Assembly (NCBI GenBank): GCA_963803845.1 | Contig: CAWDNZ010000005.1 | Location: 558,001-622,000, forward strand | Reading direction: 5' to 3' | Source of the DNA: JABDIY01 sp963803845 | GTDB taxonomy: Bacteria > Actinomycetota > Acidimicrobiia > Acidimicrobiales > SZUA-35 | DNA: 64,000 nucleotides | In this document: positions 44,391 to 53,405 of the stretch, one piece after another | How positions within the stretch are numbered: position 1 is the stretch's first letter | How the letters are laid out: every line of letters begins with the position of its first letter | The notes under the pieces: model-generated | Database searches by the model: none | Told to the model about the DNA's origin: nothing | Seen by the model: only the letters and a program-made list of their open reading frames with translations | Made by a program: the position numbers and the translations under genes

Positions 44391-45184
44391 CCCTCCCTCG
44401 ATTCGATGTTCACGACGACCCCGGCCCCAACTTTTCCAGTCTGGTCCAGACCTACGGTTTGGCTCCGGACTTCAGTACCGCCACTACTGCCATGACCGGT
44501 GTTGTTCACGGAACCACCGTGGTCGCTTGTCGATTCGACGGCGGGGTGGTGATCGCCGGTGATCGGCGAGCAACTTCGGGCAACTTGATCAGCCACCGGA
44601 ACATGAAGAAGGTATTTGCCGCAGACAAGTACAGCGGTGTGGCGATCGCCGGTGCGGCGGGGCCAGCCGTCGAAATGATCAAGATGTTCCAGCTCCAGCT
44701 GGAGCACTACGAGAAGATCGAGGGCACCCACCTGTCGCTGGAGGGCAAGGCCAATCAGCTCTCCATGATGGTGCGTGGAAACCTTCAGGCCGCCATGATG
44801 GGCATGGTGGTTGTGCCGATCTTCGCCGGGTACGACCGGCGGCGAAACAAGGGCCGGGTCTGGGCATTCGATGTCACCGGCGGGCGTTACGAAGAAGCCA
44901 ACTATGTGGCCGCAGGGTCAGGATCACTTCACGCCCGCACGGTCGTGAAGCTCGGCTATCGCTCCGATCAGACTCGAGAGCAAGCCATGGATTTGGTGAT
45001 TGCCTCCCTGTTCACCGCGGCTGATGAAGACTCCGCTACCGGCGGGCCCGACCCGGTCCGAAAGATCTATCCGATCATTGCGTCGATAACCAGCGACGGG
45101 TACGAGGAAGCCCCGGAGTCCGAGATCGCTGACCGATTCACCCACTACGTGGATGGTCTCCATGACCAGACCGAGGACGTCTAG
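44387..45184 (+). CDS. prcB: 20S proteasome beta subunit
   Basis: A protein of 265 residues. A 42-residue propeptide precedes the catalytic Thr43 (VVHG|TTVVACRFDGGVV), freed by self-cleavage. The GDRRAT and AGAAGPAVE segments around Asp and Lys complete the site. Seven copies form each inner ring of the proteasome. GTG 44387 overlaps the pup stop. Confidence 0.96.
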   Translation: MTLPRFDVHDDPGPNFSSLVQTYGLAPDFSTATTAMTGVVHGTTVVACRFDGGVVIAGDRRATSGNLISHRNMKKVFAADKYSGVAIAGAAGPAVEMIKMFQLQLEHYEKIEGTHLSLEGKANQLSMMVRGNLQAAMMGMVVVPIFAGYDRRRNKGRVWAFDVTGGRYEEANYVAAGSGSLHARTVVKLGYRSDQTREQAMDLVIASLFTAADEDSATGGPDPVRKIYPIIASITSDGYEEAPESEIADRFTHYVDGLHDQTEDV

Positions 45185-45187
45185 CTC

Positions 45188-45880
45188 ATGAACATGCCGT
45201 TCTACGTACCTCCCGAGCAAATGATGCGCGATCGCGCCGACTTCGCTCAAAAGGGCATTGCCCGCGGCCGGAGCCTGGTCACCGTTGAATGCTCCGACGG
45301 GATTGTCCTCTGCGCTGAGAACCCCAGCCGTAATCTGCGCAAGATTTCCGAAATATATGACCGGATTGCTTTCGGGGGAGTGGGGAAGTACAACGAATAC
45401 GACCAGCTCCGTATCGCCGGAATCCGCGCTGCCGACATGCGGGGCTACACCTACAGTCGCGACGACGTGGACGCTCAGACCCTCGCCAACCAGTACGCCC
45501 AGATGATGGGTCAGATCTTCACCCACGACGTCAAACCCATGGAGGTCGAGATTCTCGTAGCGTCCGTAGGAGCCGATCCGGACGGCGATCGGCTCTTCCA
45601 CATTCGCTATGACGGGTCGGTGAGCGATGAAGATGGGTTCGCCGCTTTGGGCGGGGAGGCCGAGCAAATCCGAGAGAAGCTCAAGGAGACCGACACCAGC
45701 GAGATGGGCTTTGCGGCGGCGTTGCGAGTTGCAGTCGATGCCCTGTCCGACGAGGAATCGCTTACGCCAGAACAGCTCGAAGTTGGTGTCTTGGAGCGAG
45801 GTGGCGAGGGTCGCCGGTTCCGCCGGCTCGACAACAGCGAGATCGCCGAGATGCTCGTGGAACCCAGCTCCACTTCCTAA
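45188..45880 (+). CDS. prcA: 20S proteasome alpha subunit
   Basis: A protein of 230 residues. The alpha-specific N-terminus (FYVPPEQMMRDRADFAQKGIARGRSLV) forms the gate, and no catalytic Thr is present, as expected. Alpha rings contact the ARC QYL tails. It starts 3 bp after prcB. An N-terminal ATG pair (45188, 45194) leaves a two-residue uncertainty. Confidence 0.96.
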   Translation: MNMPFYVPPEQMMRDRADFAQKGIARGRSLVTVECSDGIVLCAENPSRNLRKISEIYDRIAFGGVGKYNEYDQLRIAGIRAADMRGYTYSRDDVDAQTLANQYAQMMGQIFTHDVKPMEVEILVASVGADPDGDRLFHIRYDGSVSDEDGFAALGGEAEQIREKLKETDTSEMGFAAALRVAVDALSDEESLTPEQLEVGVLERGGEGRRFRRLDNSEIAEMLVEPSSTS

Positions 45881-45961
45881 GCCGGATCGGGTCCACCCAG
45901 CCCAGAGAAATCCTGGCGGGTCGACAACCGATAAAACCGTCTGAGCCACTACGTTTACTGC

Positions 45962-47326
45962 GTGGGCTTCAGTCGTCGGATTTACGGAATCGAAACTGAG
46001 TACGGGGTTACCTGCACGCTGCGCGGCCAACGTCGTCTCAGCCCGGATGAGGTAGCCCGCTACCTTTTCCGGAAAGTGGTCAGCTGGGGTAGATCCTCCA
46101 ACGTCTTTCTTGCCAACGGAGCCCGACTGTACCTGGACGTCGGTTCGCACCCCGAATACGCCACCGCCGAGTGCGACACGATCGGCGATGTGGTGATCCA
46201 CGACAAGGCCGGCGAGCGGATACTTGAACAGCTCCTGGAATCCGCCGAAGAACGCCTCAAAGACGAGGGGATCCGGGGCACGGTGCACCTGTTCAAGAAC
46301 AACACCGACTCTGCCGGCAACAGTTACGGCTGCCACGAGAACTACCTCACCCGCCGCACCGACGATGTCTCCCATTACAACGAGTTGCTCATTCCTTTTC
46401 TCGTAAGCCGCCAGATCTATGCCGGCGCCGGAAAGGTTCTGCAAACCGCCCGGGGTGCCAGCTACTCGGTCTCACAGCGGGCTGAGCACATCTGGGAGGG
46501 CGTCAGTTCGGCTACCACCCGGAGCCGACCGATCATCAACACCCGTGATGAACCCCATGCTGATGCAGAGAGCTACCGCCGCCTGCACGTGATCGTGGGT
46601 GACTCAAACATGAGCGAGTACACCACCTACCTCAAGGTCGGGGCAATGGCCGTGCTCCTTCGAATGGTGGAGGATCCCAGCTGCGTCCTCAGAGACTTGA
46701 CGCTAGAGAACCCGATTCGTGCCATCCGTGAGATCAGCCATGACCTCACGTTCAAGCGCAAGGTTCGCCTTCGGAACGGCAGGGAGGCGAGTGCGTTCGA
46801 GATCCAGAGTGAGTTTCTGAACCGGGCGTTGCGTTATGCAGAGACCAAAGGCCTCCCCGACGATGAGATGAAAGCGTTGCAGATGTGGGAGTACGTGATG
46901 ACCCACCTGGAGACCGATCCGTTCAAGCTGGATCGCGAGCTCGACTGGGTGATCAAGCACAATCTGATCGAGGCCTACCGAAAGCGCCACGATTTGAAGC
47001 TCAGCGACGCGCGGGTGCAACTGCTGGACCTCCAATATCACGACATCCGCACAACCACGAGCCTCTTCTACAAGATGCAGAGCCGAGGACTGCTGGAACG
47101 CACCTTGACGGACGAAGAAATGAACCTAGCCATCGAGGAACCTCCTCAGAACACGCGGGCCAAGCTGAGGGGTGACTTCATCCGGAGGGCCAAGGAGCGC
47201 AAACGTGACTACACCGTGGACTGGGTTCATCTGAAGCTCAACGACCAAGCCCAGCGCACCGTTCTCTGCAAGGACCCATTTCGCAGCGAGGACGACCGGG
47301 TCCAGAAACTCATCGAAAGTCTGTAA
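45962..47326 (+). CDS. pafA: Pup-protein ligase PafA
   Basis: A protein of 454 residues from GTG 45962. It has the same fold as Dop (GIETEYGVTC, NSYGCHENYL, NTRDEPHAD) but lacks the Dop insertion, which marks it as the ligase. It phosphorylates the C-terminal Glu of Pup and joins it to substrate lysines. It follows prcA after an 81-bp gap. Downstream is a 388-bp repeat-rich spacer. Confidence 0.96.
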   Translation: MGFSRRIYGIETEYGVTCTLRGQRRLSPDEVARYLFRKVVSWGRSSNVFLANGARLYLDVGSHPEYATAECDTIGDVVIHDKAGERILEQLLESAEERLKDEGIRGTVHLFKNNTDSAGNSYGCHENYLTRRTDDVSHYNELLIPFLVSRQIYAGAGKVLQTARGASYSVSQRAEHIWEGVSSATTRSRPIINTRDEPHADAESYRRLHVIVGDSNMSEYTTYLKVGAMAVLLRMVEDPSCVLRDLTLENPIRAIREISHDLTFKRKVRLRNGREASAFEIQSEFLNRALRYAETKGLPDDEMKALQMWEYVMTHLETDPFKLDRELDWVIKHNLIEAYRKRHDLKLSDARVQLLDLQYHDIRTTTSLFYKMQSRGLLERTLTDEEMNLAIEEPPQNTRAKLRGDFIRRAKERKRDYTVDWVHLKLNDQAQRTVLCKDPFRSEDDRVQKLIESL

Positions 47327-47714
47327 TATTGGTTCCGCTCGCCCAGGCTCGTTCCTCGCCACGGGGTCGCTTCACGCTCGCTCCGCTCGACCAAAACAGT
47401 GAGCTCAGCTAGCTGCTTCGTCCCGCTGTCTCATTGGTTCCGCTCGCCCCGGCTCGTTCCTCGCCACGGGGTCGCTTCACGGCTCGCTCCGGCTCGACCA
47501 GAACGACACGTGCTTCTCGCTGCTCCGTCCCTTCGCAGCCTCACGTCGCCCAGGCTCGTTCCTCGCCACGGGGTCGCTTTACGGCTCACAGCGAATGCTG
47601 CGAAGGAGAGTGCTCAACCAGAACAGTGAGCTTGGCGTGCTGTTCGTCCCTTCGCAGCCTCACGTGCCGTGTTAATGGCTCCACTCACCTTGATCTCGCC
47701 CGTAGCATGTTCGT
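47327..47714. repeat. Repeat-rich spacer between pafA and pafB
   Basis: No gene is visible. A 31-bp core occurs three times (47346-47376, 47451-47481, 47553-47583) as direct copies differing at one or two bases. A second 21-bp unit occurs twice (47526-47546, 47645-47665), and CTGCGAAGG at about 47598 is an inverted copy of its centre. The spacer separates pafA from the pafBC promoter. Confidence 0.85.
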
Positions 47715-48689
47715 GTGGCTTCCAAGATCTCCCGAGAGGAGCGACTGCTCAACCTGACCGCTGTCCTCTTGGACTCTTCCCGGCCGCTCAGTCGGAGCGA
47801 TCTCCGGGAACGGGTGGATGGTTACCCTCCCGACGATGCTTCGTTCCGCCGCCAGTTCGAGCGTGACAAGGACACATTGCGTGAGGTAGGGATTCCCCTG
47901 TCGGTAGTAGAAATTCCCTTCACCAATTTCGAACAGGGCTATCGAATTCCAGCCGAGGAGTACTACCTCCAGGGGGCCAACTTCACGCCCGCCGAACTGG
48001 CGGCGCTACACGTTGCCACTATGGCCGTTCAGTTCGGCAACAGCGACGAAGAAGCGTTGTGGAAGCTTGGCGGTGTTGGGCTGACCGATGTGAGCTCGGC
48101 GGCATCGGGCGCCATGTTTGCATCCCCGATCTCGGAGTTGCCGAGTGATCCTTCGCTCATTCACGTCTTTGGCAACATCCAAGACAAGAGGCCTCTGGCA
48201 TTCCATTATCGAGGTGGCTCCAGCGAGCGTCGACGGGAGGTGGAACCGTGGTCGCTGTATTTTCAGCGGGGTCGGTGGTACCTCACTGGGTATGACCGCA
48301 CTGCGGGTGGTGAGCGGCAGTTTCGGCTGGACCGGATGAGTGAGTTGGAGAACCTGGAGGGGACCAATTCCCAGCCGGTCTCGGTGAAGGAAGGGCCGGT
48401 GGTACTTCGGCCATGGGAGATCGGGACGAGCGATCCCGTGGTTGTTGAGGTCTTCGTGGACGCCGAGTCGGTGGCGCCGTTCTCCAGTCGGATCAATGCC
48501 GATCCGGCGCGAAGCACAACGCTTGGGGGCGAGCCTGGGTCGGTGTTCGAGCTTTCGGTGCGCGCCGTCGAGGCGCTCGTCACGTTCGTTCTGGAGTGGC
48601 TCGAGCACGCAGTGGTGTTGTCGCCGGAGCCAGTGCGAGCGGCCATGATCGAGACGCTCACGGCGTCGGCCGATCGGGACGATTCATGA
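47715..48689 (+). CDS. pafB: WYL-domain transcription regulator PafB
   Basis: A protein of 324 residues. The N-terminal winged helix (SREERLLNLTAVLLDSSRPLSRSDLRERV) and the WYL domain (EPWSLYFQRGRWYLTGYDR) define the family. PafB and PafC together activate DNA-damage genes in mycobacteria; despite the name they are not required for pupylation. GTG 47715 is used; GTG 47713 is in another frame. It overlaps pafC as ATGA. Confidence 0.92.
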   Translation: MASKISREERLLNLTAVLLDSSRPLSRSDLRERVDGYPPDDASFRRQFERDKDTLREVGIPLSVVEIPFTNFEQGYRIPAEEYYLQGANFTPAELAALHVATMAVQFGNSDEEALWKLGGVGLTDVSSAASGAMFASPISELPSDPSLIHVFGNIQDKRPLAFHYRGGSSERRREVEPWSLYFQRGRWYLTGYDRTAGGERQFRLDRMSELENLEGTNSQPVSVKEGPVVLRPWEIGTSDPVVVEVFVDAESVAPFSSRINADPARSTTLGGEPGSVFELSVRAVEALVTFVLEWLEHAVVLSPEPVRAAMIETLTASADRDDS

Positions 48690-49648
48690 CCGCTGGCCCC
48701 CGCACCGCCGCGTCCAGCATTCGTCTGGTGTTGTCCGTAGTGCCGTGGATCATCGACCATCCTGGGAGTTCGATCGACGAAATCGCAGAGCGTTTCGGGC
48801 AGAAGCCGTCGGCATTGATGAAGACGTTGGAAATGCTGTCGTTCGTCGGGGTGCCGCCTTACAGCCCTGACGCCCTCATCGAGGTCCGGTTCGAAGGGGA
48901 TCGGGTGTGGATCAACTTCGCCGACTATTTCTCCAAGCCGCTCCAACTGTCCACCGGACAAGCCTTGGCGTTGCTCGCTGCAGCCGATGCGCTGCGACGA
49001 ATCGAAGGGGCCGATCCAGATGGGTCCTTGCACAGCGCTCTCGAGAAACTGGCCAAAGCCACCGGCGTAACACCGCAGCAGCAGATCGACATTCAGCTGG
49101 GGGACGCCCCGTCGGACCGGCTCCTCCAACTCCGGGCAGCTGCCGCCGCCAGTTCGGAACTGAAGATCACCTATTTCGCGCACGGCAAGAATGAGACATC
49201 GGAACGGATCATCGTTCCCCGCAGGGTCCGATCCGGCGCCGGCGCGTGGTATGTGGACGCATATTGCCGAAGCGCCGAAGATGAGCGCGTCTTTCGACTG
49301 GACCGAATCCTCTCAATGGAGGCGGTGGAGTCTGGGCAGGACCCGCCGCCACCTGCCACACTCGGCCCGGCCGGAGAAGTCTTTGGCTCCCACGGGGCAC
49401 TGCCTACCGTCACACTGCGTCTCGGGCCCGATCAAAACTGGGTTCGAGACAGCCTGCCGGTGCTTCGCATCGACGAGCGAAAAGGTGGGAAGCTAGACGT
49501 CACTTTGGCGGTGGCATCGGAAACCTTCTTGGTTCGGCTTCTCCTGCAGTTGGGCCCTAAAGCCAAGGTCATTCGGTCTGACATCGAGGCTCCGCAAGCT
49601 CTGGCTGCCCGAACCGCACGACGCGTCCTCGCCCGGTACGGGTTGTAG
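48686..49648 (+). CDS. pafC: WYL-domain transcription regulator PafC
   Basis: A protein of 320 residues from ATG 48686, overlapping pafB by 4 bp. An HTH (SSIDEIAERFGQKPSALMKTLEMLS) precedes the WYL region (RVRSGAGAWYVDAYCRSAEDERVFRLDRI) and a C-terminal WCX part. It partners with PafB as a DNA-damage-responsive activator. In mycobacteria pafC is followed by tatA, tatC and helY; here lepB, RNase, GDPD and a small zinc-binding gene lie between. Confidence 0.92.
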   Translation: MTAGPRTAASSIRLVLSVVPWIIDHPGSSIDEIAERFGQKPSALMKTLEMLSFVGVPPYSPDALIEVRFEGDRVWINFADYFSKPLQLSTGQALALLAAADALRRIEGADPDGSLHSALEKLAKATGVTPQQQIDIQLGDAPSDRLLQLRAAAAASSELKITYFAHGKNETSERIIVPRRVRSGAGAWYVDAYCRSAEDERVFRLDRILSMEAVESGQDPPPPATLGPAGEVFGSHGALPTVTLRLGPDQNWVRDSLPVLRIDERKGGKLDVTLAVASETFLVRLLLQLGPKAKVIRSDIEAPQALAARTARRVLARYGL

Positions 49649-49657
49649 TCTGGTGGA

Positions 49658-50632
49658 GTGACCGATCCAGCCGCTGGTAATCCGACGCCGGATCCCTCAG
49701 ACTCCACCGCACCGCCAGCAACCACAAAGGCAGTACCCGTGGTCGACGCTGTACCTGCTGCGAAGGCGTCGGAATCGACTCCCACAGACGTGGCTCACCA
49801 TGGCGAGGCGTTGGTTGCCGCATTGCTGAATACGCAGCGCAAAACTCAACCTCTCCAGCGGTCCGCCGACGGAGCGAAGGTGATCGAATCTGGCGGTACC
49901 GCTCCCCTCACCGCCTCGTCCTTCTTCAACAGCACCACTGGCGAGGTGATTGACGCCCGCCCCGACGGCCCATCTGCGGCTCAGCCTGTCCCCGCTGTCC
50001 TCAGCACCGCCAATGCCGAGGATTTCGCGATCAAGGAGGAGCTGCCGCGGCCCCCGGTCGCTGAGGGAGACGGAGCTGAGTCTTCTGACAGCAACGAAGA
50101 GGAGAGCGAGGATCGAGCGTTTGCTCGCAACGTGCTGGAGTGGATCGTGGTCCTCGGTGCGGCCGTGGCAGTCGCCATCATCCTCCGAACGTTCGTATTT
50201 CAGGCGTTTTACATTCCTTCGGAATCCATGGAGACCACTCTCTACAAGGACGATCGCCTGCTCGTCAACAAAGTCAGTTACCGCCTTCATGATGTGAACC
50301 GAGGCGACGTGGTGGTCTTCCGACGTCCCGACGATCAGGCTGGAGAGATTCGGGACTTGATCAAGCGCGTCATCGGCCTTCCCGGCGAAACGGTCGAGGG
50401 TCGCAACGGTGTGATCTATATCGACGACCAGCAGCTGGTTGAGCCCTACCTCGACGGGAACTCTTTCGGTGATTTTTCGCCAGTCACGGTGCCCGAGGGT
50501 CAGTATTTCATGATGGGCGACAACCGCGATGAGAGCCTGGACTCCCGCCGCTTCGGAACGATCGGCGAAGACCGCATCGTCGGCCGAGCGTTCGTGCTGT
50601 TCTGGCCATTCGACCGCGTGGGAACGCTGTAA
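49658..50632 (+). CDS. lepB: Signal peptidase I with a long N-terminal tail
   Basis: A protein of 324 residues from GTG 49658. Residues 1-155 are disordered, acidic and Pro/Ala-rich; a single membrane helix (VLEWIVVLGAAVAVAIILRT) follows. The catalytic dyad is S190 (IPSESMETT) and K236 (RDLIKRVIGLPGE), with box E MGDNRDESLDSR. It cleaves signal peptides of exported proteins outside the membrane. The family usually has a far shorter cytoplasmic tail. Confidence 0.93.
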   Translation: MTDPAAGNPTPDPSDSTAPPATTKAVPVVDAVPAAKASESTPTDVAHHGEALVAALLNTQRKTQPLQRSADGAKVIESGGTAPLTASSFFNSTTGEVIDARPDGPSAAQPVPAVLSTANAEDFAIKEELPRPPVAEGDGAESSDSNEEESEDRAFARNVLEWIVVLGAAVAVAIILRTFVFQAFYIPSESMETTLYKDDRLLVNKVSYRLHDVNRGDVVVFRRPDDQAGEIRDLIKRVIGLPGETVEGRNGVIYIDDQQLVEPYLDGNSFGDFSPVTVPEGQYFMMGDNRDESLDSRRFGTIGEDRIVGRAFVLFWPFDRVGTL

Positions 50633-50647
50633 TTCCGTCCTCGCTCT

Positions 50648-50668
50648 GCGCCCTGCGGCGCTGGGCGC
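50648..50668. terminator. Hairpin between convergent lepB and RNase genes
   Basis: GCGCCC (50648-50653) pairs with GGGCGC (50663-50668) around a 9-nt loop. It is well placed as a shared terminator, but only a short T-run follows on the plus strand, so function is uncertain. Confidence 0.35.
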
Positions 50669-50701
50669 CTTGGGCTTTCCGCTCGGCTCGCTCGGCGAAC
50701 C

Positions 50702-51220
50702 TCAGTCTGCGTAGATGATTTCGCGGAATGAGGCGTAGTGGTCATCGGTGTAATACAGCTCACCCTGGGCCCCGGCCACGATGCGGCGGGCGCCGCGGTC
50801 TGATTCACCGGGAGTTGTAACCGTGTATTCCTGATAATGGCCCCGCTCAAAGTCGGGCAGGATCCCTTCACGGTTCTGAAACGTCAAGCCATCTCGGTCA
50901 TAGGGAAACGGTCCGCCGGAAGCGATCAGTTCCAGCGTGTCCCATGCTTCGGCTGGAAGCTTGGTGACCAAAACCGACGGGAGGTCGGAGTATTGGATGA
51001 ACTTGCCAGCCGACGGTGGGTCCGGGATGGCGCCGGTCTCGGTTGAGGCGGGAGGGGCCTCCACAACAATCGTGGTTCCGAATGCGCCGCCGCCTACTGC
51101 TGGGTCATCGCTGGTGTTTAGATTGCCAACAAAGTAGCCGGCGATGAAGATCCCCATCACCGCGGCAATCCCCATAACCCATCTGGGGATCTGAGGTGTT
51201 TGGGTGTTGGGTTGATTCAC
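50702..51220 (-). CDS. Membrane-anchored guanyl-specific ribonuclease (RNase Sa/T1 family)
   Basis: A protein of 172 residues from GTG 51220, with GGAG just upstream. A single helix (residues about 14-33) anchors the protein, then a Gly/Pro linker leads to the nuclease domain from residue 72. It matches Streptomyces RNase Sa along its length (LPAEAWDTLELIASGGPFPY, FQNREGILP, HYQEYTVTTPG). The general base E131, an Arg at 142-146 (DRGARR) and H161 (DDHYASF) are all present. It should cut RNA after G outside the cell. No barstar-type inhibitor gene is adjacent. RNase Sa itself is soluble and secreted. Confidence 0.88.
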   Translation of the reverse strand: MNQPNTQTPQIPRWVMGIAAVMGIFIAGYFVGNLNTSDDPAVGGGAFGTTIVVEAPPASTETGAIPDPPSAGKFIQYSDLPSVLVTKLPAEAWDTLELIASGGPFPYDRDGLTFQNREGILPDFERGHYQEYTVTTPGESDRGARRIVAGAQGELYYTDDHYASFREIIYAD

Positions 51221-51256
51221 AGTCAGCTCCGGTGCAGGTCTGTCCACAAGTGTGGC

Positions 51257-52012
51257 CTAGTAGAACACAGCAAGGGTCTCACTGAGCCGGTCCACGTGAT
51301 CACTGAAAACGCCGTCGATGCCCATATCGTACAGAGCGGCGATCTCGCGGTGTTGTTGAGCATCCCATCCGAATGCGAAGAGCCCGAATCGGTGGACCAC
51401 GCTGACCCGACCAGCGTGCCAGTCGGGATAACGCATGTTGAGGGCATCGACCCCGAGGCCGGCGAGTTTGGCGGCTCGAAGTTCGAGGCCTTCGGAGATC
51501 TTTGCGAGACGCAGGGAATTGACCAGCTGCGCACTTGTGCGTTGCCGCCAGGAGCTGATCAGGTCCAAGTCCGGGTGACAGAGCCACAGCTGCTTCTCGG
51601 CGCCAGCTTGTCGAGATTCCTCCACCACTGCGTCGAAGGCGGCGGGGTCTTTTACGTCCAGGCTGAGTTCAAAATCGCTCCCCATCGCTTCGTAAAGTTC
51701 GGCGAGGGAGGGAATGTGCTCGGGTAACTCTCGACGTTTGATGTCGGAAATCTGCCGCTTTCGTAAGACGGAACCGATAACTCCGTCGTGATCGAGCACC
51801 GGAATTCCGTCGTCCGTAATGAAAACGTCAGATTCCAAGCCGGTGGCACCGAGCCGCCGGGCGAGCCGAAAAGCCTCGATCGTGTTCTCCGGTGCATGCG
51901 CCCTTGCACCCCGGTGGGCGAACGCAATAGGCGGTGTACGTAGCGATTGGTGACGAGGCGGCCTTGCAACGGTTGATGGCGAAAGGGGTAGGGGCTGGTC
52001 GGAGGCGGTCAT
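51257..52012 (-). CDS. Glycerophosphodiester phosphodiesterase family protein
   Basis: A protein of 251 residues. The GDPD signature is complete: FAHRGARAHAPENTIEAF with the catalytic His and Glu-Asn, then LESDVFITDDGIPVLDHD with the metal Glu/Asp and second His. No signal peptide is seen, so it is probably cytoplasmic. It frees glycerol 3-phosphate from glycerophosphodiesters. It ends 36 bp before the RNase start, so the two may share a transcript. Confidence 0.9.
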   Translation of the reverse strand: MTASDQPLPLSPSTVARPPRHQSLRTPPIAFAHRGARAHAPENTIEAFRLARRLGATGLESDVFITDDGIPVLDHDGVIGSVLRKRQISDIKRRELPEHIPSLAELYEAMGSDFELSLDVKDPAAFDAVVEESRQAGAEKQLWLCHPDLDLISSWRQRTSAQLVNSLRLAKISEGLELRAAKLAGLGVDALNMRYPDWHAGRVSVVHRFGLFAFGWDAQQHREIAALYDMGIDGVFSDHVDRLSETLAVFY

Positions 52013-52194
52013 TAAGCGAGATTCTGATGTTGCGAAAGTGTTTCAGCGCCGTGAGGGGTCCACCACGACGAGCGTTTTGGGGCCCAGACTAAACCGCTTG
52101 TGGGGCGAGGAGTCGCCGATGTTTGTTCAAACGCTCAAGAGTTCCGCCGTACCTGCCGAATCTATCTTTGTTCCTACTAGGAGGAAATGATCCA

Positions 52195-52524
52195 ATGGCA
52201 ACAATTCGGGCTAGCTGTCAAGACTGTGGTGACGTGGAACTCACGACCGCAGATGTAAATGTTCGTATCTGTGATGACAACAACGCTGGTACCTACGCAT
52301 TCCGTTGCCCCCACTGCGAAATGACGGTGGTCAAGAGTGCCGAACCTCGCACGATCGATCTGCTGGTCGCCTCCGGCGTGTCCTTCACTACCTGGCGGCT
52401 CCCGGCCGAATTGGGCGAGAACCACGAAGGAGCGCCCATCAATCACGATGATCTCCTCGACTTTCATGACCTGTTGAGCGACGATGATGCTCTTGAACAG
52501 GCCATGGCCCAGTTCTCCGGCTAA
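52195..52524 (+). CDS. Small protein with two CxxC zinc-binding pairs
   Basis: A protein of 109 residues from ATG 52195, preceded by AGGAGG (10 bp). CQDC near residue 8 and CPHC near 40 suggest a zinc-binding domain. The C-terminal half is acidic (NHDDLLDFHDLLSDDDALEQ). I do not recognise a family. A longer frame to 52123 exists but the ribosome site favours 52195. Confidence 0.72.
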   Translation: MATIRASCQDCGDVELTTADVNVRICDDNNAGTYAFRCPHCEMTVVKSAEPRTIDLLVASGVSFTTWRLPAELGENHEGAPINHDDLLDFHDLLSDDDALEQAMAQFSG

Positions 52525-52549
52525 CCACCGAATAGACAAATCTAGATGT

Positions 52550-52581
52550 GAGCGGGCCTCGTGCCCGCTCGCCGTCGTTTT
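52550..52581 (+). terminator. Terminator-like hairpin before tatB
   Basis: GAGCGGGC and GCCCGCTC pair perfectly (8 bp, 5-nt loop, 52550-52570), followed by GCCGTCGTTTT. It lies 26 bp after the small zinc gene and upstream of tatB. Confidence 0.55.
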
Positions 52582-52691
52582 CGGGTCCTGGCCGGTCGGT
52601 TTCCGGGGCGTACCGGCCAGGTCGTGCGGGGGATCCGTGCCACTCGGTTGCAGACCCATCCCACCCCGTTCGATTGGGTAACCTAGGCCAT

Positions 52692-53405
52692 ATGTTCAAC
52701 GTCGGAGGAGGTGAACTCCTCCTCATCTGTGTCCTTGCTCTCGTTGTGGTTGGTCCGGAGCAACTCCCCGTTCTTTTGCGGAAGCTGGGCCAGTACGCCG
52801 GTCAGGCAAAACAAATGAGCGACTCCCTACGAGCGGAGTTCATGGCCGGCGCCGAACCGTTCCAGGAGAGCATTCGAGAGTTCCAAAAGGGCATGAATGA
52901 TTTCTCAAACACGGTCACCGAGAACGCCGATGTGAGGAACTGGGGAGCCGGTACCGCCGATGACCCCATCGTGCCCCGGGGCTTTGCTGATCAGTCCAGT
53001 ACTGAACCGGCCGACCAATCTGCCAGCACCGCTGCCAGCGACGATGCCGAGGCCATCACTGCGCCGGATCGGCCCAAGAAGCTGGAGCTGACCGCACCGG
53101 TCAATCCGTGGGCACCGCTTCCCGGCAGCGGCGCGGATTCGAGCACGGACCCCACTATCGATTCTGGGCCCGGTACAGGGCAGGAGACGGAGTTGGGAGC
53201 TGGGACCGTTGGGGAGCCGGGGTCCGAGACGGGTGCTGGGACCGACACTGAGCCCGGAGCTGGGATTGAGCCAACCGTGGAGGAGCAGGCCGAGGCCGCC
53301 GCTCAACAGCTGGCCAATCGTGGCCGCGAGCGGACAGTGATCCCAACGATCCCACCATTCAGTTCGTTTCCACCCGCCGACACCCAGGCGGGAGATCCAA
53401 CCTAG
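52692..53405 (+). CDS. tatB: Sec-independent translocase TatB/TatA-like subunit
   Basis: A protein of 237 residues. Residues 1-50 hold the short membrane helix, GPEQLP hinge and amphipathic helix of TatA/B proteins (GGGELLLICVLALVVVGPEQLP); the Glu in the helix favours TatB. The remaining ~185 residues are Pro/Thr/Glu-rich and disordered, much longer than usual. ATG 52692 is chosen because the upstream frame is unrelated. Its stop shares a base with the tatC GTG (TAGTG). Confidence 0.9.
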   Translation: MFNVGGGELLLICVLALVVVGPEQLPVLLRKLGQYAGQAKQMSDSLRAEFMAGAEPFQESIREFQKGMNDFSNTVTENADVRNWGAGTADDPIVPRGFADQSSTEPADQSASTAASDDAEAITAPDRPKKLELTAPVNPWAPLPGSGADSSTDPTIDSGPGTGQETELGAGTVGEPGSETGAGTDTEPGAGIEPTVEEQAEAAAQQLANRGRERTVIPTIPPFSSFPPADTQAGDPT

